From a virus: DNA of 46,168 nucleotides. Every line of letters begins with the position of its first letter. Positions within the stretch are counted from its first letter, which is position 1. The notes below the pieces were generated by a model that searched no databases, was not told the origin of the DNA, and was given only the letters and a program-made list of their open reading frames with translations. This document shows, one piece after another, positions 14,843-23,800 of this stretch. The stretch spans positions 1-46,168 of the IMG/VR virus record IMGVR_UViG_3300008050_000083, one strand, 5' to 3'. Made by a program: the position numbers and the translations under genes.

Positions 14843-15692
14843 TGAATTATTTGCATCTAGCTCCTATACCCCCGAAGGTTCAGGTTTATTGAGGCTTAGT
14901 AAATCCTCATTCATAAATTACAGAATGTGTCCTCGTAAGTATTGGTGGAATTACTGGGGTTTGCCAGATATTCGTTTTCCGGCTACTGAAGCCATGTTGA
15001 GGGGAACGGCCATCCACCAAGTCTATGAGGACTTCAACACCGAATGGGAATCGGGTAAATACAGCACAGCGGAGGACATTTCAAATGTTTTCAACAATTT
15101 ACCTGATCTTCCAAACGATCCTGCTATTGATGCTATGATTCAAATAGAACAGGAGCGGATGAAGGTATGGGAACAATTTGAACCTGTGTTGTTTGAAGAT
15201 AAATTAGAGTGGCTTTGGGAAGCGGAAGGAGTAGTATTGGTCGGTAAGCCGGATGCTGTTTTCCGTCACCCTGACGGTGGCCTTTGCGTAGTGGAACTCA
15301 AAACGGGTCAGCTATCTTCAGGAAAGCTTGGAAGAGTCCGAAAGGAATTGTGCTTCTATGCTCTTTTGTTAGAAGAGCTTGGTTATGGAGAAGTCACGCA
15401 TTTATGCGTCTTTACTCCCGATTGCACCAATGAAAAAATGCTCCTATCCTTGATAAATAAGAGGGGTAAGGTTGTGTTGAACGGGGAAGAGCAGGGTCTT
15501 ATGCTTATTGAACCCATCGGAAAGCGCACCAGGACAGCCTTTACCAAATCATTAAATGATGTAGTGTCTGGCATCAAAGATGCTCATTGGCCTATGAAAT
15601 GGAATGACTACTTTTGCACTCAATTCTGTGATTTCAATATGTCATGCGACCAACAAATAAGCACCGGAGAAAAGGAGCCCTGGGAGTGTTAG
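14835..15692 (+). CDS. Cas4/RecB-like PD-(D/E)XK nuclease with Fe-S cysteines
   Basis: A 285-residue exonuclease. I start at ATG 14835, about nine bases after AAGGAG; ATG 14826 is too close to that site. It has RLSKSSFINYRMCPRKY (near residues 16-32), GTAIHQVY with the usual His, GKPDAVF (active-site Asp), VVELKTG (active-site Glu and Lys, near 152-158) and a Cys-rich end CTQFCDFNMSC. One N-terminal and three C-terminal cysteines are the 4Fe-4S layout of Cas4 and AddB. No CRISPR genes or arrays are nearby, so a role in viral recombination or end processing is more likely than spacer acquisition. Confidence 0.85.
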   Translation: MSSELFASSSYTPEGSGLLRLSKSSFINYRMCPRKYWWNYWGLPDIRFPATEAMLRGTAIHQVYEDFNTEWESGKYSTAEDISNVFNNLPDLPNDPAIDAMIQIEQERMKVWEQFEPVLFEDKLEWLWEAEGVVLVGKPDAVFRHPDGGLCVVELKTGQLSSGKLGRVRKELCFYALLLEELGYGEVTHLCVFTPDCTNEKMLLSLINKRGKVVLNGEEQGLMLIEPIGKRTRTAFTKSLNDVVSGIKDAHWPMKWNDYFCTQFCDFNMSCDQQISTGEKEPWEC

Positions 15693-15695
15693 GAA

Positions 15696-15854
15696 ATGGA
15701 TGAAATACCAATTGCCTGTATTGTATGTGGGAATCATGAGCATAAAGTGTTAGATGGAACAATAATGCTGATGGGTCAAGAGGGAAAGACACCGATTAAG
15801 GCTAAAAAACAGTGTTGTGTTAAGTGTGGTGCAGTTAGAGTCGTGAGGGATTGA
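15696..15854 (+). CDS. Mini zinc-ribbon protein
   Basis: A 52-residue frame between the nuclease and primase genes. It has CIVCGNHEHK near the start and CCVKCGAVR near the end, the two CxxC knuckles of a zinc ribbon linked by about 27 residues, with a basic middle (KTPIKAKKQ). Its stop lies one base before the primase start. Confidence 0.65.
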   Translation: MDEIPIACIVCGNHEHKVLDGTIMLMGQEGKTPIKAKKQCCVKCGAVRVVRD

Positions 15855-15855
15855 A

Positions 15856-16872
15856 ATGGATTTCCCACGCGAGATAGGTCTTAAGAGGACTGTGTGTAAA
15901 ACAATGGATGATTTCAAGAGATATGTTCACCTATTCAATGGTTGCAGTTCGTGTTATACCAGCCTTTATTCTTTCAAAGAATTAACTGCGCAGCTATATT
16001 CAGTTAAACGAATGCGTGTTAATTATGATACAGCTGTGATGGATCGAGCATGGTGGGATTTTGACAGCAAGGGAGATATGGATAGTGTTAAGCTGGAAGT
16101 AGCTGAATTATGTTCTCGTCTTAAAGGAGATTTTAGAATTATTGCTACGGGCAGGGGTTTTCATGTTCATTTGTTATTCAATAAGGGGGTATCAGGTCGA
16201 AATTGGGCGTATGCTCTTCAAAGATTTCAACGCCAAAAGGCCAGGGGCCTGAATACTCTAGATGGAGTAGGTTATCCAGAGAAAATTACTCGCATTCCCG
16301 ATACATACAATCCCAAGAGGAACAAATGGTGTGTAGTGATTGATCATGAGGCTTTCCTAGCAAACCCCATAGGCTATGAAATACCTCTTTCCCCCAATAA
16401 TTCTTTGAAATCCCTATGTCCGTATAGGGGCGTTAGACGGCCACAGGAAGGCTTTGATTTCCTATCATGGGTCAAGAAGCACCCCCTTGAAGAACCGGCG
16501 CAGGAAAGGCGCATAGACGGCCTTATAGGGGGCGCGGTGGATAACATACCTATACCGCCATGCTTAGACCGAGCAATACGAACCGATAACCCCCCACATG
16601 AAATAAGAGTTGCTTTGGTTCAACACTTGGCTGAAAATATGAGGTGGTTTAGTGACCCTCAAACAATATCTTCTGATGAGCGGTTAGAAATGGTGGGTAG
16701 TATATGCAGCTTTATTGAAACTCTTGGTTGGCGTGACTATAACCCTCACAAAACAAGGGATGGAGTTAAGTCCTGCATGAATTACAAAGGTGCGCCATCC
16801 TGTGCCTGGTTTGAAGTTAGGGGAATATGCCCTGGGTCATGTTGGCGAGATGATGGTAGTAGGAGGAAATAA
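15856..16872 (+). CDS. Archaeo-eukaryotic primase, PriS-like core fused to PriL-like C-terminus
   Basis: A 338-residue primase that would make replication primers. The catalytic part has WWDFDSKGD (near 65-73, the two metal-binding Asp) and ATGRGFHVH (near 97-105, the conserved His strand). The C-terminal third begins IPPCLDRAI, continues with helices, and ends with SC, PSCAWF, GICPGSCW. This is the cysteine order of the PriL iron-sulfur domain: PPC early, then PSC and GxCP...C. A small and a large primase subunit thus appear condensed in one chain. The fusion reading is mine; the AEP core is clear. Confidence 0.85.
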   Translation: MDFPREIGLKRTVCKTMDDFKRYVHLFNGCSSCYTSLYSFKELTAQLYSVKRMRVNYDTAVMDRAWWDFDSKGDMDSVKLEVAELCSRLKGDFRIIATGRGFHVHLLFNKGVSGRNWAYALQRFQRQKARGLNTLDGVGYPEKITRIPDTYNPKRNKWCVVIDHEAFLANPIGYEIPLSPNNSLKSLCPYRGVRRPQEGFDFLSWVKKHPLEEPAQERRIDGLIGGAVDNIPIPPCLDRAIRTDNPPHEIRVALVQHLAENMRWFSDPQTISSDERLEMVGSICSFIETLGWRDYNPHKTRDGVKSCMNYKGAPSCAWFEVRGICPGSCWRDDGSRRK

Positions 16873-16873
16873 T

Positions 16874-17167
16874 ATGGTTAATAGAAAAGCAGCGACTTAT
16901 GGAGTTAGATTGAGATTCAGGCATTTTAGGGATGCTTGCGTAAATTACATAGAGATATATGGAGAAACACCTGTTGAAACATTATTAACTGCAGTAAAGA
17001 AGGAAAATGGGAGGCCATACACTATGAAGCCTCACAACACTAATTCCCTTAATCAGATACTTGGCAGGGATAAGCGTTTTGAACTCGTTGATTACAATAA
17101 TAAAGGAGGGCGTTCTAGACCAAAGAGCCAGGGTGGTTTTGTTTGGGGCGTCAGACAAGAATTATAA
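16874..17167 (+). CDS. Small basic protein, possible winged-helix
   Basis: A 97-residue protein starting at ATG 16874 after AGGAGGAAATA, one base past the primase stop. It is basic and predicted helical (FRHFRDACVNYIEIYG, then ETLLTAVKKENGR), with a strand-like end (GGFVWGVRQEL). The helices followed by a beta-like end resemble a winged helix, but no motif is diagnostic. It is last in the operon, and the promoter of the next gene overlaps its stop. Confidence 0.6.
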   Translation: MVNRKAATYGVRLRFRHFRDACVNYIEIYGETPVETLLTAVKKENGRPYTMKPHNTNSLNQILGRDKRFELVDYNNKGGRSRPKSQGGFVWGVRQEL

Positions 17168-17186
17168 GGCAGTAATACCTCCGCTC
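17161..17186 (+). promoter_or_regulatory. Leaderless archaeal promoter for the ERCC4 nuclease
   Basis: ATTATAAGG (17161-17169), with the TATA core starting at 17163, 28 bases before ATG 17191. A CCGCTC lies at 17181-17186, further downstream than in the other promoters. No ribosome-binding site is seen between the TATA box and ATG. Confidence 0.55.
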
Positions 17187-17190
17187 ACTT

Positions 17191-17682
17191 ATGCTAGTGA
17201 TTGATGATAGGGAAAACTCTATCTTGAAAAATAAGCTTCTCCTAAAGTTAGGAGATAATAAACTTAGTGTTGAAGGTCAAGCTCGTGTTCAAAGACTCAA
17301 AACAGCTGATTATATCATTGGTGATTGGGGGATCGAGGCAAAAGAGATTAATGACTTTTACCGCTCGATCATGGGGATTGGTCGCAACGGCAGGACCATC
17401 AATAATCAGCTGGCGGAGCTAAGTGAAGCAGTAAATGTTCCATTCCTGGTCGTTTATGGCACTAAATACAAACCTTACAGGCGAGGAAAGAAATTAAGCA
17501 GACAGCAAGCTTCTAGGGAAGTAGCTCGTATGAAATCTATTACTAAAGCATACAAGCTGCAGCTATATTGCCGATTCCCTGATATTAAATACATGGAGTT
17601 TCCAACGATGGATGATTTCGTGGATTGGCTCATTTTCAATCATACTCAAAAAGAGATTTCAAAGAATCTGAAATCTGACTGA
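17191..17682 (+). CDS. ERCC4/XPF-family nuclease
   Basis: A 163-residue structure-specific nuclease. It starts VIDDREN (residues 3-9), then YIIGDWGIEAKEINDFYRSI (41-60), matching the ERCC4 pattern DxRE...GDY..ERK...DF..SI. The usual Glu-Arg-Lys is Glu-Ala-Lys here, so the catalytic Glu and Lys remain. It is the stand-alone nuclease domain without the XPF/Hef helicase or helix-hairpin-helix part. It may cut branched replication or recombination intermediates. It is the last plus-strand gene before the convergent junction and has its own promoter. Confidence 0.88.
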   Translation: MLVIDDRENSILKNKLLLKLGDNKLSVEGQARVQRLKTADYIIGDWGIEAKEINDFYRSIMGIGRNGRTINNQLAELSEAVNVPFLVVYGTKYKPYRRGKKLSRQQASREVARMKSITKAYKLQLYCRFPDIKYMEFPTMDDFVDWLIFNHTQKEISKNLKSD

Positions 17683-17687
17683 TTCGT

Positions 17688-17773
17688 AAAAAATAAAATG
17701 TGCGGCCAGTGCTCGCTTACGGTGAATCATGGGCTGTCCTGGAATAGCCTACTCACCGCCGATCATCCGCACA
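17688..17773 (-). terminator. Structured terminator of the virion gene strand
   Basis: TGTGCGG (17699-17705) pairs with CCGCACA (17767-17773). Inside it CGGTGA (17720-17725) pairs with TCACCG (17753-17758), and GGCT (17732-17735) pairs with AGCC (17746-17749). On the minus strand this stacked hairpin is followed at once by the T-rich TTTTATTTTTT (17698-17688). That is a stem plus U-tract placed just after the last virion gene. A small structured RNA is the alternative. Confidence 0.6.
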
Positions 17774-17774
17774 G

Positions 17775-17792
17775 CCCTTAAGATATTAAGGG
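17775..17792. repeat. Perfect inverted repeat, probable termination hairpin
   Basis: CCCTTAA, a four-base loop (GATA), then TTAAGGG: seven perfect pairs. It lies 14 bases past the stop of the tail-tip gene and next to the larger structured element, so it likely adds to transcription termination between the convergent gene sets. Confidence 0.6.
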
Positions 17793-17805
17793 GGTATTTA
17801 AGCGT

Positions 17806-20800
17806 TCAGAAAGAGCCACGCCGTCTGTCTTGATTCTTTCCGAGATTTTTCTTATTATCGTATATTGGATATGGCTCAATGTTAGCTGCTTCACTAACCC
17901 CTGCTAGAGGAGACGCCTTGAACATAATATCTAAATCGTGAATGACTATCGCGTGATTACCAGCAGTATCATCCGTTCCATCAAAGACCCTACTAAGAGT
18001 AATTTTCATAGTATTACCCGCACCATCACTCCCCTTCAATCTAGCGTTTTCAGCTAATACATATTTAGTGCGTTCAATATCTCCAAAGTGCTGTCTATTA
18101 CTATTATCACCGGCAGAACCCTCATTTGTTGTGGCAGAAGTGGGTGTGTTATGAGCGATAACTTGATGAGGGTTCCCTAAGTCACCCTCAGTGGATCTTG
18201 CTAGAATTACATTTCTAGAGAACGAATCACCTGTTTCAATGATTTCAACCTTAGCCATTAATACAGCTTGACTACTTAATTCTGCTATTGTCCCTAATGA
18301 TGCCTGTATATTTATGGTGAAGCCTGCTTGAGATACATTGTTAGGAATGCTTAGAACTGCCTCAGCTTCGTGAAGGGTTGGGTTCAAAGTTTCTCCTGTA
18401 CTACTAGGCCACACACCTGGTAAAACCAGGCCTTCATCACTATTGACAGCACCTCCCGAAGTGACTTGGAATCGGACATTTGGAACAGAAGATACTCCTT
18501 GATTTGTTGCCTTTTGTGAAGATCCACCTAATGCCTGTCCGAAATTACCACCTGCGTTAATATCAGAACCCATGTTCATTCTGTCCTTTATTCGGTTAAT
18601 CATGCCGCTTTCAATTTCATTGATGCCTGTTTGTTTTCCCTGATAGTCGGTTCCGCTACCACCTGGCGTTCCACCCCTAACATTTAGATTTTGGCTAGAA
18701 CTGCCTGCCCTTCTTGAGTAATCTGTATCTTCTGAACCATCGTCTTTAATGTCCTTGTTTTCATCAGTATTTCCTCTATCACTATCTCCTTTGTTAGAAG
18801 TACCTGATGTTCCTCCAGTTCCTCCTCCACCCCAATACCTATCGTCATTGTTACTACCTCCAGATTGTGAAGTGTTCAATTGAGGGTATAGGAAGCCATA
18901 CATATCTCCAGATAATTTTGAAGTATCTTCAGTCAATGTTAATTTAACAGTTTCAACATTACGACCATTGATTACCCAATCAACACGAGAAACGAGATAT
19001 TGTTCGTTAGTCATACTAAGCCTGTCGTCTGTAATATGCACAATTTGTCCAGGATTGAAATTAAGATCATCCACGATATGCAAACGAGGCGCGTGATAAA
19101 TCGCTTGACCTCCATGCCCGTAAAAGGTCGAGCTAGCATTTGGCAAACCGTATTCGGGATAATGTCTGATTCCGAGTGGGAATAAAGAGTTTTGGTTGAA
19201 GGTTCCTGACGAACCCCCATCGGTTTGATAAACTGCATCAAGGTTGTGAGCATTCTGACACTTTATGGCTGTTGTTGGGTGATAGCATCGGTGACGGAGA
19301 AGTGAGCGCAAATAATCCACATTGACTGAAAAAACTATGGTGGCTGATGATGGGCAATCTGAACCCGCAACATACGAAGCGGGAACAGGGCATTCCCACA
19401 AACCATTTGCTCTAACAGTAACCTTAGAGGATGAAGTGCTTGAACCGATACCACCACTACCGCGCTCACTAGAAGAAAATGTTGGTGTGGCTGAGGTATC
19501 ATCATCAATCAACGGATCAAACAGGATAACATCAAATGTTGCAGAGTCTATATCGCCATGAGTTTGACCAGGTGTTAAAGCCACCACTATTCTTAATTCG
19601 TGATTTCTAAAACCAGCAGTATTTGTTCCGCTAACATAGGGGAAGTGTTGAGGAACATGAACCACTTGAACAGCCTTACTAAGAGATTTTGCTCCATACC
19701 AATAATACCATTCATGCCACAACCAAATAGTCGCAGCAGCAGCATTATCAACGGGAGTCCTGTATGTATCAAAATGAGCACACTCCGAAGCACCCCTTCC
19801 ATGCTCACCGATCCAACCATTGAGCACTTGAACATCTGCAGGGTCATAACCCATACCGTTCCAATGATCTTCTCCTCCGAAGGGAATACCCACTATGTCT
19901 TTTCCATCCCCAGCATAACCCGTTAAATTGCCGTCTAAGCCGTTCTGAATCCCCATGTGGGGGCAACCCCCCATAGAAGAACCCCAAAACCACTGCTCTT
20001 GATTTACGGGCTTACCATCGGGACCACCAAACCATGTAGCGGGGTCTGCAATATACCCATATCTAGCTCCACCGAGCATCTTATCATCTGTATTCAAATC
20101 CTTGATGAACTCAACCACGAGCTTTTTACTAGACTTTTTGGCTTTGGAGTATTCCGCTTGAGCTATAGCTCTTGCTTCGGAAGAACTGACGACATCTGGC
20201 ATTTCAACGAGCCTCCATTTACTTTTAGTGTTCATTGAGCTTGGTTCGGGGTAATCCACAAAGCTTTTACCTCCGCGATAGAAAACCCTCACTGAAGTAA
20301 TTTGTCCTGACATATCTGTTGTCAAGTCGGAATAGTTAATGTTATCGCGATTGAGAATCCAACCGCTATTATAGGGAGGTCGGAAAGCAAATCTCCCATC
20401 TCTATCCATGAAGAATCCCCAATTGAGGAAATGCCCATTTACTTTCCCATAAGAGGCACCAGTTATTATTTCTTGGATAGCTCCTAAAAGAGTTTTACCA
20501 CGAACATCTGTAACAGAACCGAAATCATCTTCGGTATAATAGGGAGCACCTACTGTTAAATCAGTTACATGGTTGTTGGCAATAGGGATATTGTTAATAT
20601 CGTGAATACATGGTAAGGTTGTTTGTTGCGACCAATGTTTTGTTAGACCTAGCATCCACAACATTCTGAACTTATCATGTAAATAATATGTTCCGGTATT
20701 CCTGGATTCAACAAAGCCTTCAAGGTTGAGCATGAGCCTCAATGGGATGCGGTTTGCTAAGTTACTGCTTATTTGTATTTGTTCCCAAGTCAAACCTGGT

Positions 20801-23800
20801 ACTACTTCATCTTCTTTCGCTAATTCCCAATTGCTGTTTATTGTGGTTGATGATGATCTTACTGCGTTCATCAGGGTATTTGAAATCATAATTTGTTCTA
20901 TCGCGTCTAACATACCAGTTACACCAGAAGAACCTGAAGTAATGTTAGTAGCCATTTGGTAGTAATCCACAGTATAAACATTCAAGAGTTCAGTATCTCC
21001 TTTTCCGTTCCACGAAACATAGGCTCTTTCAATTGTATTTCCGTCAGTAGCTGTTAGGAGGCCGACCCCCACTTGAGGGAATAGCGTTGTTGATTCAATG
21101 TTTATACTGCTATCACCTATTCGGATTGATTCTGTCGCCAATTGAACATCTGCTAGGAAAAACTTAGCCTTCGGATTTCTCCTAATTTCTCCTTCGGAGT
21201 TATTGAAATTGGCTATTGCCTGCAACCAATAGTTATCAACCAAAATAGGACTCCCTTCGCTGTCAGTTTCAAAATCTCCTAAATCCTTTTTACCACCAGA
21301 ATTACGACCAGTACTACCACCATTAGCTGCGGTATTAAGATTGAAAAACTTAGAAAAGTCTATGACTATGAAAGCTCCAGCTTTATCCTCCCAATCGTGA
21401 TACATACTGTTATCTTCATCGTTGCTAGCTCCGCTAATAGCAGACCAAGCCTTATCACTTTCACCTTTGGCGTCACGAACCCACTCACTTGTAGCATCAA
21501 ACGCCCAAATATCACAATCTTCGCCCACTGAAAAACTGAGATACTTTTCTAGATTCCCTTCAGTATCATTTTGATCCACATAGGTTAATGATAAATCGTA
21601 ATTTTGAGAAACGGGATAAATGAGACCAAAATCAGTCTTACGACTCCCACCGTCAGCATCAGCCGTTCCATCGTTCCTCATATCAGCCCAAAGAACCCAA
21701 AGGTGTTTGTATTCATCGCGATATCTCCTGACCTTCACTATTGCACCAGTAGGAATATCAACTGAATGACCGTAAAGATTCCCAATAGTAAAGGTTCCAC
21801 CCGCCCCAAAGTATAACGAACCCATTGTGGCTGCAGAACCCACATAACCAGGTGTAGTCAAATGTTGAGTATCCCAAAAGCCTCTATCTCTAGTGGATAG
21901 GTAGTTACCATCAGCATCCTTCAACCAATAAACAGTAGTGTTTGATATTTGAGATACAGAACCACGACCACGCGGGCTTGTGATTGTTGGTGTTGTTATA
22001 CGAGAATATGCAGAACCTCCTGGTCTAGAAGAAGTACCAGGTAGTTTAGTGGCGTCAGCTAATTCTAATTGCCAAACGCCATCATAAGCCAAACCTTCAG
22101 CGTTGAGCCCATTTCTTGTTGCTGGATCCGTTGATTGCTTTCCGATATAGACCCATACACCATCAAGACCAGTAGTTAATGTCATGGTGGCTCTAGATGA
22201 CCAGTGCTTTTGATAATCATGCGTTGCGCTGCCGGTTGGATTGGGTTCGTATGGGTATAAAAAACCTCCTTGACCAGGAATTGATGGGTTGGAAGCATTA
22301 CATCTGGTCGGATATATTGTATTATCGTAAGAAAGTGAGCCGGTTGTTGAGACTGTTCCATCACAAATAGCAGTATCTAAAAGAGTTGTTCCATCTGCAG
22401 ACCAAAACTCAAGTATAGCTCCATCGTTAGGTATGTCTATACCATCTTGACCGTAATATCCTGAACCCGATTGAATAGCTGCCACATAAGCATAGCGGCT
22501 CTTAAAATCACCGGCTGTTCCTGACCAGGTTATTTGAGTATCACTTGTGGCTAGAGCATGAGGGATTGTAAATGTCACAATAGGAGTCTTTTCTATCGGG
22601 GCGAAGAGTTGCTTAAAACGCATTGACTTTTTAAGATCCTCAATCCAACGAGCGTGTATATCCCTGTAATTAAACTTAGGTGGTCGCATGGTTGATTTGT
22701 AAGCGTTTGGTTTGCAGACTGACATATACATAGCAGTAGTTGCTGATATATCATTAGAGCCTCCTGCGGGATTATATGTAACGGGATTCACACCGTATGA
22801 ACCTCTAGAAGTCGGATCTTGAACCAAGCCCTTGAATGAGGTCATTAATCCGATTTCAGTATATGGGGTGTTTTGAACAGGACCTGCCATTGTTCCCGAT
22901 GCTCCACTAGCAACATAAGCTGCTACGGCTACATTCCATTCATCAATAAGTGTTTGAGTCATTTCCCTGATATAGACTACTCGGTGCATACCTTCATAGG
23001 AAAAACCAGCCCATTTTGTCTTATAGGTGGTTGCAGAATGTATGTGTTCATAATTAGGGTCAGAAGTATCAGTCCATTCGGTAGTATGTTGCGGTGTGTG
23101 AGTAGCCATATTCCCGCCCGCGTACCAATGGTGGTTAAGCTGAACTTCACCTCCCCAATAATCAGTAATACCTATTATTGAATCCCTGGTTAAAGCCATA
23201 CCGTATTCAGTATTCACTAAACCATCAACACAAATTGCTAGATTTTGGTCTCCATTAGCATTAAAATTAGCATGAGTTGAGCGTTCTGGTGTTTGAGTAG
23301 GCCAAGAATTACCTCCCCACCAAAGCTTATGATAGATGATTTTAGTATCAGGTGTAAAGTAATCCGTTCCCGCTGAGGCTCCTTTACTAACTACTACCCA
23401 ATCAAAGAAAAACTCTCCCGTTGGGTCAGCATCCTGATCCACATTATTAATATCAGTAGCTCCCCAGGGCCTACCGCTACTATGGTTGCCCTGGTCAGAA
23501 CCTAGACCTCCACCTTGTTGTCCGATGGCTTCAACAGTAAAGTCATGTGGTGCAGCATTGTAAGCGGCTTGAGTATCTCCATAGTATGTTCGTTGAGGTA
23601 AATTATAGAGTTTTATAGTATCACTAACACTTAAACCAGCAACAAACTCATTTTGTGTTCCGCTTGTCCTGGGGAAATAGATTCGGAATTGGTTGGCTTG
23701 AGTATTGCTAGAATGACCCATATCTGTTATACCAGCTATTGGATAAGCCTCAAAGTCGCGATATACCTGATTAGGTCCATCATCATCTTCACCAGCATAC

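Noticed and set aside
14835-15692. CRISPR-associated Cas4 as part of a viral CRISPR system
   Set aside because: No repeat-spacer array and no Cas1, Cas2 or interference genes are seen; stand-alone Cas4-like nucleases are common in archaeal viruses.
17699-17773. tRNA-like seven-base end-pairing (TGTGCGG/CCGCACA) with internal helices
   Set aside because: There is no T-loop consensus, no recognisable anticodon arm and the inner helices stack linearly; with the adjoining U-tract a terminator fits better.
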